From JARLFX01 sp036404255 (GTDB lineage: Bacteria > Acidobacteriota > Terriglobia > Terriglobales > Acidobacteriaceae), in the NCBI GenBank assembly GCA_036404255.1, contig DASWOP010000204.1:1-8202 (forward strand): a DNA stretch of 8,202 nucleotides, given 5' to 3'. The position numbers and the translations under genes are program-made. Below the pieces are notes generated by a model that ran no database searches, was not told the DNA's origin, and saw only the letters and a program-made list of their open reading frames with translations. Positions within the stretch are counted from its first letter, which is position 1. Every line of letters starts with the position of its first letter. This document shows positions 1 to 4,606 of the stretch, in pieces.

Positions 1-28
1 ATCGCAGCTTATGCGGGCTGTTGGAAGA

Positions 29-62
29 GGGGTATTGGGGGTGGGGTGGTGGAAAACGGGGG
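29..62 (+). other. Potential G-quadruplex tract
   Basis: Four runs of four or five G occur in 34 bases (29-32, 37-41, 43-46, 58-62), with loops of 4, 1 and 11 bases. This fits a relaxed G-quadruplex pattern with one long loop. It may only reflect the strong G/C strand bias of this segment. Any function is speculation. Confidence 0.3.
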
Positions 63-148
63 AGTGGGCAGTGGATTCGCGGGGATGAGGAGGTGTGGGG
101 AGTGCGCGGCGAAGGGCTTCGGTGGTAGGGGGAAGGGCATCTGTGCAG

Positions 149-248
149 CGGAAGGCTGGGGCGGTATGGGTGACGCGGAGAGCGTCTGGGTTCTTCGACT
201 GCGCCACTCGCGATGAGGCTGCGAGTGGCTACGCTCAGAATGACTCGG
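149..248. repeat. Dispersed intergenic repeat, copy A (TTCTTCG...CTCAGAATGACTCGG type)
   Basis: This segment aligns with 1782-1861. Both begin CGGAAG(G/C)CTG(G/C)GGCG, continue through TATGGGTG(A/G)CG(C/T)GGAGAGCG and TCTGG(G/A)TTCTTCG, and end CTACGCTCAGAATGACTCGG. Copy A differs by an internal inverted repeat, CCACTCGC (204-211) and GCGAGTGG (221-228) around a 9-base loop. The core TTCTTCG-N-GCTCAGAATGAC is, from memory, a very common intergenic element in acidobacterial and other environmental genomes. Both copies are non-coding. Confidence 0.75.
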
Positions 249-328
249 GGAGGTTTGGGGGGAACGGGGAGTATTTGTGACTTAGAGAGATTTGCGCGCT
301 CCGCGCGGCCGCCGCTTCGCGACGCCAT

Positions 329-354
329 CCCAGGTCTCAAAATCGAGACCTGGG
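329..354. repeat. Palindromic repeat, perfect 10-bp inverted repeat
   Basis: CCCAGGTCTC (329-338) and GAGACCTGGG (345-354) are perfect inverted repeats around the 6-base loop AAAATC. The hairpin is followed by GCACCCACA. It is the intact copy of the element that recurs, interrupted, at 372-438. It resembles REP-type palindromes. No adjoining T-tract supports a terminator role. Confidence 0.8.
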
Positions 355-371
355 CACCCACATCCTGCAAA

Positions 372-438
372 CCCAGGTCTCAAAATCGAGATCCTTCGGC
401 AAGCTCAGGACAGGCTCTGGGGCACCCACATTTGTGGG
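372..438. repeat. Second copy of the palindromic repeat, right arm replaced by a 'CTTCGGCAAGCTCAGG' element
   Basis: CCCAGGTCTC-AAAATC-GAGA (372-391) repeats the left arm and loop of the element at 329-354. The right arm is then broken by TCCTTCGGCAAGCTCAGGA and neighbouring bases (about 391-416). The shared tail GGGCACCCACA resumes around 420-430. The inserted segment matches a short repeat, CCTTCG(A/G)CAAGCTCAGG, that I recognise as dispersed in many environmental bacterial genomes. A small hairpin, CCCAC-ATTT-GTGGG (425-438), closes the copy 46 bases before the start codon at 484. It would therefore probably fall in the promoter or 5' leader of that gene. Confidence 0.65.
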
Positions 439-483
439 GGTTGCAGATTTGGGGTATTCGCCGTCTAAACTGATGGAGTTGCG

Positions 484-1488
484 ATGGGTATGATGAGAAA
501 ATTTTGGACACGATGGCAGTGGATGGTGGGCGCGACGATGTTGTGTGCCGCTTTGGGCGTGGGGCAGGCGCAGAGCAGTAAGCATCCGACGCGGCTGATC
601 CTGAAAGATGGCAGCTACCAGGCGGTGACGGAGTACAGCGTGAAGGGCGGCGTGGTTCACTATCGCAGCGCTGAACGCAATGGCGCGGAGGAAGAGGTTC
701 CGGCGAAGCTGGTGGACTGGCCGGCGACGCAGGCGTGGGAGAAGACGGGCGGCGGCAGCGGGAAGGCCGCGCTTGACCCGGAGCTGGCGGCCATGGAGGC
801 GGACAGTGCGGCGCGGACGCCGGAGGTGGCTCCTAATCTGCGGCTGCCGGAGCAGCAGGGCAGTGTGCTGGCATTGGATGTGTATGACGGAGGCAACGAG
901 CTGGCGATACTGCCGCAGAACGACAGCGACCTGAATCGCAATACGGCGCACAACATTCTGAAGGCTACGGTGAATCCGATTGCGAGCTCGCACCAGTTGA
1001 TCCAACTGAAGGGGACGAGCGCGGAGACGCAACTGCATACGGGGACGCCGGTGATCTATGTGCGCATTGGCGATAATCTGCCGCAGGAGGCTCCGGCGGA
1101 TGCGTTCAAGGTGGATACGCATGGGGCGAGCGGAAACGCGGCGGTTCCGGCGGGCGGGTCGGCTAATTCAGAGTATGTAATTGTGCGCGCGGATGTGCGG
1201 ACGGATGTGCGGGTGGTGGGGAGCTTCAAGATCACGATGCTGGGTAGGGTGAGCCGGCAGGAGGATGTGATGGAGACCACTGCCGAGCTGCTTCCGGGCG
1301 GGCACTGGATGAAGCTGACGCCGAAACAGGCTCTGCTGCCGGGGGAGTATGCGCTGATGGAAGTGCTGAATGCGAAGGATGTGAACCTGGGGGTGTGGGA
1401 CTTCGGGGTGCATCCGGATGCGAGAGGGAACAGGGATGTGATTCTGCCGGTGGAGAAGAAGGCTCCGAAGGGGTTGCAGCGGAGATAG
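484..1488 (+). CDS. Secreted protein of unknown function (334 aa, probable Sec signal peptide)
   Basis: I do not recognise a named family. Residues 1-30 look like a Sec signal peptide: basic MGMMRKFWTRW, hydrophobic core around WMVGATMLCAALGVG, and probable cleavage after GQAQ. The mature protein opens with a segment reading LILKDGSYQ...YSVKGGVVHYRSAER (about 38-64). A flexible stretch rich in Ala, Gly and Glu follows, then a longer domain (about 126-310) with beta-rich patches and a GEYALMEVL...VWDFGV motif near residues 287-307. The tail is basic. I see no catalytic motif and no membrane anchor after the signal. GGAG at 475-478 lies five bases before the chosen ATG; in-frame ATGs at 490 and 493 are possible alternatives. 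Similar secreted proteins appear to be common in Acidobacteria, but that is from memory. Export to the periplasm is inferred from the signal peptide alone. Confidence 0.85.
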   Translation: MGMMRKFWTRWQWMVGATMLCAALGVGQAQSSKHPTRLILKDGSYQAVTEYSVKGGVVHYRSAERNGAEEEVPAKLVDWPATQAWEKTGGGSGKAALDPELAAMEADSAARTPEVAPNLRLPEQQGSVLALDVYDGGNELAILPQNDSDLNRNTAHNILKATVNPIASSHQLIQLKGTSAETQLHTGTPVIYVRIGDNLPQEAPADAFKVDTHGASGNAAVPAGGSANSEYVIVRADVRTDVRVVGSFKITMLGRVSRQEDVMETTAELLPGGHWMKLTPKQALLPGEYALMEVLNAKDVNLGVWDFGVHPDARGNRDVILPVEKKAPKGLQRR

Positions 1489-1503
1489 AGGCAAAGAGCT
1501 AAC

Positions 1504-1530
1504 CACGGATTTCACGGAGCACACGGATTA
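1504..1530. repeat. Three tandem 9-mers, CACGGATTT / CACGGAGCA / CACGGATTA
   Basis: CACGGA starts at 1504, 1513 and 1522, giving exactly three copies at 9-base period within AACCACGGATTTCACGGA and the following bases. The element sits 15 bases after the stop of the preceding gene. I recognise it as a frequent dispersed sequence in acidobacterial intergenic DNA. The cluster at 3431-3457 has the same three-by-nine layout with a different unit. Confidence 0.8.
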
Positions 1531-1550
1531 GAGTTGCCGGTGCGATGAGC

Positions 1551-1583
1551 TTTTGAGATTCATTCGTTGCGCTCAAAATGATA
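1551..1583. repeat. Degenerate TTCTTCG...CTCA(G/A)AATGA repeat with 7-bp hairpin
   Basis: TTTTGAG (1551-1557) pairs with CTCAAAA (1572-1578) around ATTCATTCGTTGCG. The sequence ATTC(A)TTCG...GCGCTCAAAATGAT is a diverged version of the TTCTTCG...GCTCAGAATGAC element seen at 191-247 and 1824-1861. Lying 62 bases after the stop of the plus-strand gene, the hairpin could act as a weak transcription terminator, but no clear T-tract follows. Confidence 0.5.
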
Positions 1584-1586
1584 AGC

Positions 1587-1781
1587 CAGGCTCAATGACA
1601 ATCAGATTGTTGTTGCGCTGGGAATAACAGCCAAAGACAAAGACGGTCTCCGCTACTCCACCCCAGCGAACAAAATGCCGTTCGCCGGGGGTCCCGGTTG
1701 CGCGACAATATCCTACACATCGCATAAAGCTGCGATGTATGGGATACCCGCCTTCGGCTCGCCCGAATTGGTCTGGCACAA
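1587..1781. repeat. Structured non-coding block with hairpin 1711-1744
   Basis: The block runs from about CCAGGCTCAATGACAATC to the start of the next repeat. It contains ACATCGCA-TAAAGC-TGCGATGT (1717-1738). The stem continues outward through one C/A mismatch to 1711-1744, giving roughly 13 pairs including one G-U. The reverse strand is open for 68 codons (1779 to 1573), but the translation looks random and has no ribosome site. I think this is a dispersed acidobacterial repeat. That is recognition from memory of similar 'CCAGCGAACAAAA...CGTTCG' sequences and has not been checked. Confidence 0.45.
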
Positions 1782-1861
1782 CGGAAGCCTGCGGCGATAT
1801 GGGTGGCGTGGAGAGCGTCTGGATTCTTCGGCTCCGCTGCGCTACGCTCAGAATGACTCGG
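1782..1861. repeat. Dispersed intergenic repeat, copy B (TTCTTCG...CTCAGAATGACTCGG type)
   Basis: This copy aligns along its length with 149-248 but lacks the internal CCACTCGC/GCGAGTGG hairpin. In its place is the shorter GCTCCGCTGCG. It ends nine bases before the moaA stop codon, so it forms the immediate 3' flank of moaA and would be transcribed with it. Confidence 0.75.
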
Positions 1862-1869
1862 CTGGCTGG

Positions 1870-2907
1870 TTAGCCGCCGATGTGGACCATGCTGCGGGAG
1901 GGTTTGAGGAAGTCGGGTTCGCCGATGTGGTGGCGAGCTTCCTTCTGGTCGACGACGGTGCGGATGTAGGCGGTGAGGTCGTCGTCGGTGCCGCCGCGGC
2001 GCATGACGCCGTAGAGGTCGTGCTCCATCTGCGAGAAGAGGCAGGTGCGGATCTTGCCGTCGGAGGTGAGGCGGATGCGGCTACAGGCTCCGCAGAAGGC
2101 TTCGGAGACGGGCGCGATGATGCCGATCTCGCCGAGGCCGTCGTCGAAGGTGTAGCGGCGGGCGGTCTCACTGGGGGAGTTGGGCAGGAGGGCGACGACG
2201 GGGCGGACCTTTTCGAGGCGCTCGAGAATCTCGCGCTTGGAGATGACGATCTCGGGGGTCCAGACGCGGTCTTCTTCCAGGGGCATGAACTCGATGAATC
2301 GGACGATGACGCCTTCGGTGCGGGAGAATTCGGCGAAGCGCTCGATCTGGTCTTCGTTGAAGCCGCGGAGCAGGACGGCGTTGACCTTGACGGGCGCGAG
2401 ATCGGCTGCCTGGGCGGCGCGGATGCCAGCGAGGACGCGTTCGTAGCTGCCGGGGACGCGGGTGATGCGGGCGAAGGTGCCGGCGTCTACCGCGTCCATG
2501 CTGACGGTGATGCGGGTGAGGCCTGCGTTCTTCAGTGGCTGCGCGAGGTCGGCGAGGAGATGGCCGTTGGTGGTGATGGCGATGTCTACCGGCGCGCCGG
2601 AGGGCGTGCGGAGTTGCGACATCTCCTGCACCATCTGGACAAGGTCTTTGCGAAGGAGAGGCTCGCCGCCGGTGAGGCGGATCTTGTCGATGCCGAGCGA
2701 GACGAAGACGCGAGCGAGACGGAGGTATTCGTCGAGTGCGAGCTCGCTGTACTTGGCACCACTGTCGTTGCCGGTGCGGCAGTAGACGCACTTGTAGTTG
2801 CAACGGTCGGTGATGGAGATGCGGAGATCGGTGATGGCGCGGCCGTGTTTATCGCGCAGGGGGGCGGCGAGGGCGGTCGGCGTGTCCGGGATGGAAAGGA
2901 GCGGCAT
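1870..2907 (-). CDS. moaA: GTP 3',8-cyclase MoaA (radical SAM, molybdenum-cofactor biosynthesis)
   Basis: MoaA converts GTP to 3',8-cyclo-7,8-dihydro-GTP, the first step of molybdopterin synthesis, with MoaC acting next, in the cytoplasm. The 345-residue protein has every hallmark. The radical-SAM cluster motif is Cys36-x3-Cys40-x2-Cys43 (RCNYKCVYC), and the SAM-binding LTGGEP is at 78-83. The second cluster motif is Cys272-x2-Cys275-x13-Cys289. The conserved C-terminal Gly-Gly (344-345, MVHIGG) is present. Length is normal for the family, with an N-terminal lead slightly longer than in E. coli MoaA. The ATG at 2907-2905 is chosen because an in-frame TAG lies only two codons upstream. No Shine-Dalgarno sequence is visible, so translation may start from a short or leaderless mRNA. 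No other moa, moe or mob gene is in the window. An upstream terminator (3023-3057) separates it from the neighbouring same-strand gene, so it probably has its own promoter. Confidence 0.97.
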   Translation of the reverse strand: MPLLSIPDTPTALAAPLRDKHGRAITDLRISITDRCNYKCVYCRTGNDSGAKYSELALDEYLRLARVFVSLGIDKIRLTGGEPLLRKDLVQMVQEMSQLRTPSGAPVDIAITTNGHLLADLAQPLKNAGLTRITVSMDAVDAGTFARITRVPGSYERVLAGIRAAQAADLAPVKVNAVLLRGFNEDQIERFAEFSRTEGVIVRFIEFMPLEEDRVWTPEIVISKREILERLEKVRPVVALLPNSPSETARRYTFDDGLGEIGIIAPVSEAFCGACSRIRLTSDGKIRTCLFSQMEHDLYGVMRRGGTDDDLTAYIRTVVDQKEARHHIGEPDFLKPSRSMVHIGG

Positions 2908-2986
2908 TAGGGGCTATAACTATGACGACAATAGCGGACAGATGGATGCCGGTGCGTGCGAAGCGGGGATGCAAGCCGCTGATTTC

Positions 2987-2992
2987 AGTATA
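2987..2992 (-). promoter_or_regulatory. Candidate -10 element for moaA
   Basis: The minus strand reads TATACT here, five of six matches to TATAAT, about 80 bases before the moaA ATG and downstream of the terminator hairpin at 3023-3057. No good -35 hexamer is seen at the right distance. A second A/T-rich patch, TAGTTATAG (about 2913-2921), lies just before the ATG and could instead drive a leaderless transcript. Both are guesses from sequence alone. Confidence 0.25.
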
Positions 2993-3022
2993 GCTGCTGC
3001 AATGAAAGAGTTGAGGTGCAAC

Positions 3023-3057
3023 GAGAAAGGCCTCTGCGCGGTGCAGAGGCCCTTCTC
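3023..3057 (-). terminator. Strong intrinsic terminator after the small membrane-protein gene
   Basis: GAGAA-A-GGCCTCTGC (3023-3037) pairs with GCAGAGGCC-C-TTCTC (3043-3057) around a 5-base loop: nine perfect pairs, one mismatch, five more pairs. Read on the minus strand, the descending arm runs GCAGAGGCCTTTCTCGTT, a GC-rich stem with a short T-rich tail. It lies 18 bases after the stop codon at 3075 and upstream of moaA, so it terminates the gene at 3075-3353. Confidence 0.8.
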
Positions 3058-3074
3058 AGGATTGTGACCGAGAC

Positions 3075-3353
3075 TTAGTTGAACTCGGGATGGCCGCGGC
3101 GGAGGCGGAGGCCGGAGATGGCGAAGAAGGCACAGAGCGCATAGAGCGCGGCGCAGTAGTAGGCCATGGGGTGTATCCAGCCGGGGGAGTAGGTGAGATC
3201 CTGGCCTGCCCACACGGTGAGCAGCGTGGCGATGATGCCGGTCTGGAAGCAGAGGACGAGGAAGAGGTGACCGCGACGGCGGCGCTTATCCAGCGATTCC
3301 ACCTGATCGGGCGTGAGATTGCGTTCTTCGAGGGGCAGAAGCATGTTGGCCAT
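3075..3353 (-). CDS. Small membrane protein, two predicted helices (92 aa)
   Basis: I do not recognise the family. Residues 1-27 are polar and charged (MANMLLPLEERNLTPDQVESLDKRRRRG) and probably cytoplasmic, given the Arg/Lys cluster next to the first helix. Residues 28-50 (HLFLVLCFQTGIIATLLTVWAG) and about 63-83 (MAYYCAALYALCAFFAISGL) are hydrophobic enough to span the membrane. The tail RLRRGHPEFN is basic, so both ends should face the cytoplasm. A GGAG on the minus strand (plus positions 3365-3368) lies about 11 bases before the ATG; the fourth residue is an alternative Met. The gene is followed by a strong terminator and preceded by repeat DNA, so it appears to be a single transcription unit. 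Its role is unknown. Confidence 0.75.
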   Translation of the reverse strand: MANMLLPLEERNLTPDQVESLDKRRRRGHLFLVLCFQTGIIATLLTVWAGQDLTYSPGWIHPMAYYCAALYALCAFFAISGLRLRRGHPEFN

Positions 3354-3430
3354 GGGAAGGGTCTCTCCCGCGCAGCGGCGCGTTATGTCCCATTAAATCA
3401 CGGGCGACGGTTTGGGGGGAACAGCTTAAC

Positions 3431-3457
3431 GGTGATTCTGGTGATTAAGGTGATAAG
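3431..3457. repeat. Three tandem 9-mers, GGTGATTCT / GGTGATTAA / GGTGATAAG
   Basis: GGTGAT begins at 3431, 3440 and 3449, exactly three copies at 9-base period. The layout matches the CACGGA triplet at 1504-1530 although the unit differs. The element lies upstream of the small membrane-protein gene, in non-coding DNA. Confidence 0.75.
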
Positions 3458-3487
3458 GCAAAGACGAAGAAGGGATAAGGCAAAGAC
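3452..3487. repeat. Direct repeat GATAAGGCAAAGAC, two copies 22 bp apart
   Basis: GATAAGGCAAAGAC occurs at 3452-3465 and 3474-3487, separated by GAAGAAGG. The first copy overlaps the third 9-mer of the preceding triplet, so the two features form one composite repeat block. A further AAAGACAAAG-type echo is present at 1631-1640 (CCAAAGACAAAGAC). Confidence 0.7.
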
Positions 3488-3506
3488 AAAGGCGACAGCA
3501 ACAGAC

Positions 3507-3534
3507 TTCTTCGGTGCTGCACTCAGAACGACAG
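3507..3534. repeat. Short TTCTTCGG...CTCAGAACGACAG repeat
   Basis: This is a fourth and shortest relative of the TTCTTCG...CTCAGAATGAC element. It sits in the 263-base gap between the genes at 3075-3353 and 3617-4495, about 80 bases beyond the 3' end of the latter. No gene is supported in this gap. Confidence 0.6.
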
Positions 3535-3616
3535 ATTAGAACAAGAATCTTTCTACAGCACAAGCTTCTGCGTATATTGCCTGGGCATGGCTTCGGGGCG
3601 ACAGGGAGCGGGCGGT

Positions 3617-4495
3617 TCAGGCCTGACTGGGGTCTTTGGGGGATTCGGTTTTGGCGGTTGGGGTCAGGACCTTCCGCACAGAGTCTTCTACGTCCTCCAT
3701 CTTGTCCATGAGCAGGCTGAGGCGGTGGGAGAGCGACTGGATCTCCGACTCGGCGCGGCGGTTGACATCGAAATCCAGTTCGCTGCGGACGCGGTCTTTA
3801 ATGTCCTGACGGTTCTGGCTCATCATGATGACGGGCGCTTGAATGGATGCCAGCATGGAGAGGAAGAGATTGAGCAGGATGAACGGATACGGGTCCCAGG
3901 CACGGTTGTGCAGCGCGGTGTTGATGGAAGCATAGGTGATGAGCACGGCGCCAAAGAGGATGATGAACGTCCAGGAGCCGCCGAAGCGCGCGACTTGATC
4001 GGCGATGCGCTCGCCGAAGGTGGACTGCTCTTCAATCAGTTCGTTGGGGTTGCGCATGGCACGGGACTGGATCAGTTTCTGCGTGGCGTGGAACTGCCGG
4101 GCCTGCACGGTGAGCATGTCCAGGCCGGCCATGGGTCTGCGGGTGATGAGGGAGGCGATGTCGTCGCGGCCAATCTCCAGGCAGACGGTTTCTTCGATGG
4201 CCATGGCGGAGGTTTGGTGGGGAATCTCCTGCAACATGGAGGCGAAGCCGAAAAAATCACCGTGTATGGGCTCGTCCACGATGACTTCCTGCTGGTCTTC
4301 ATCGGTGGTGGAGACCTGAACCCTGCCGGACATCACGATGTAACCGTGAGAGGGCGGAGAGGCTGCTTTGAAGATGCGCTGGCGGGGGGCGAACTTCGCA
4401 ATCTCAATCTGGGCGGCGAGGATACGGGCTTCATCGTCATCGAGAAGCTCGAAGAGGGGAACGTGACGGAGTTCTTCAGGATCGCAAGGCATCAT
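3617..4495 (-). CDS. Cyclic-nucleotide-binding-like domain fused to DUF1003 membrane domain (292 aa)
   Basis: Residues about 8-130 have the beta-roll of the CRP/cNMP-binding fold: VPLFELLDDDEARILA, then SHGYIVMSGRVQV, then HGDFFGFASML...PHQTSAMAIEE. In the phosphate-binding cassette the Glu and Arg that contact cyclic nucleotide in E. coli CRP (E72, R82) align with Phe84 and Gln94, so classical cAMP binding is doubtful. Residues about 158-230 match DUF1003: GERIADQVARFGGSW, helix 1 at 175-195, WDPYPFILLNLFLS, helix 2 at about 203-225, then SQNRQ. A polar, probably coiled tail (about 230-275) follows. I infer a membrane protein whose cytoplasmic sensor domain responds to an unknown ligand. The frame is open upstream to 4759, but that would overlap the divergent monooxygenase gene, so the Met-Met at 4495/4492 is preferred. 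No Shine-Dalgarno is visible; the transcript may be leaderless. Confidence 0.9.
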   Translation of the reverse strand: MMPCDPEELRHVPLFELLDDDEARILAAQIEIAKFAPRQRIFKAASPPSHGYIVMSGRVQVSTTDEDQQEVIVDEPIHGDFFGFASMLQEIPHQTSAMAIEETVCLEIGRDDIASLITRRPMAGLDMLTVQARQFHATQKLIQSRAMRNPNELIEEQSTFGERIADQVARFGGSWTFIILFGAVLITYASINTALHNRAWDPYPFILLNLFLSMLASIQAPVIMMSQNRQDIKDRVRSELDFDVNRRAESEIQSLSHRLSLLMDKMEDVEDSVRKVLTPTAKTESPKDPSQA

Positions 4496-4502
4496 TGCAC
4501 CA

Positions 4503-4508
4503 TTTATG
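4503..4508 (-). promoter_or_regulatory. Candidate -10 of a leaderless promoter for the cNMP/DUF1003 gene
   Basis: On the minus strand CATAAA(T) ends seven to eight bases before the ATG at 4495, the spacing expected if transcription starts at or beside the start codon. There is no Shine-Dalgarno sequence, which agrees with a leaderless mRNA. Seventeen bases upstream lies ACCATA, the arm of the inverted repeat at 4526-4540. This is inference; only the sequence spacing is seen. Confidence 0.35.
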
Positions 4509-4525
4509 CCCGGTTGGGCGTCTAC

Positions 4526-4540
4526 TATGGTGCGACCATA
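4526..4540. promoter_or_regulatory. Perfect inverted repeat TATGGT-GCG-ACCATA, candidate operator between divergent genes
   Basis: The 15-base palindrome has 6-base arms and a 3-base centre. It lies in the 111-base spacer between the divergent genes at 3617-4495 and 4607-5674. On the minus strand it would cover the -35 region of the proposed leaderless promoter. A smaller inverted repeat, GCCC-GGTT-GGGC (4508-4519), is next to it. A dimeric regulator serving one or both genes is plausible, but none is encoded nearby. Confidence 0.4.
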
Positions 4541-4606
4541 ACAGACTGCCCGAAGGAATGGGAATGTCTTGCATGTAAATGAGAATGCGGGACCGGAGAT
4601 GAGGCT

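Larger units (their letters stand above)
1..483. other. Gene-free, repeat-rich stretch upstream of the secreted-protein gene
   Basis: I find no convincing coding region here. Short open frames on both strands lack recognisable protein character. A 42-codon minus-strand frame running from about 142 down to about 11 is proline-rich but has no visible ribosome site or family resemblance. The first 150 bases are strikingly G-rich on the plus strand. The rest is made of dispersed repeats, listed separately at 149-248, 329-354 and 372-438. The segment therefore probably holds the 5' regulatory region of the gene at 484 built on repeat-derived sequence. A gene running off the left edge on the minus strand cannot be excluded. 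Confidence 0.5.
1489..1869. other. Intergenic stretch between convergent genes, filled with repeats
   Basis: No gene is supported between the stop of the secreted-protein gene and the stop of moaA. The stretch contains a 9-bp tandem triplet (1504-1530), a weak hairpin (1551-1578), a structured non-coding block (1587-1781) and a second copy of the 149-248 repeat (1782-1861). No hairpin followed by a T-tract is visible. Termination of the two converging transcripts may rely on these repeat hairpins or on Rho. Confidence 0.6.

Noticed and set aside
337..1122. Minus-strand open frame of 261 codons opposite the secreted-protein gene
   Set aside because: Arg/His/Leu-rich antisense translation that runs through the palindromic repeats at 329-438. 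The plus strand has a signal peptide, a ribosome site and sensible protein.
1675..2910. Long plus-strand open frame of 411 codons antisense to moaA
   Set aside because: It lies opposite a textbook MoaA. The translation is dominated by Asp, Gly, Ala and Val in a pattern typical of the complement of GC-rich coding DNA, with no domain motif.
2908..3022. Molybdenum-cofactor riboswitch upstream of moaA
   Set aside because: Moco RNA motifs can precede moaA, but the leader here is short (about 115 bases between terminator and ATG) and I could not find the expected multi-stem architecture.
149..3534. CRISPR array formed by the multiple intergenic repeats
   Set aside because: Copies are few, diverged, unevenly spaced by hundreds of bases and separated by genes. 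There are no unique spacers of constant length.
3587..4582. Plus-strand open frame of 331 codons antisense to the cNMP/DUF1003 gene
   Set aside because: Rich in His, Gly, Asp and Glu with no recognisable fold, while the opposite strand encodes two clear domains.
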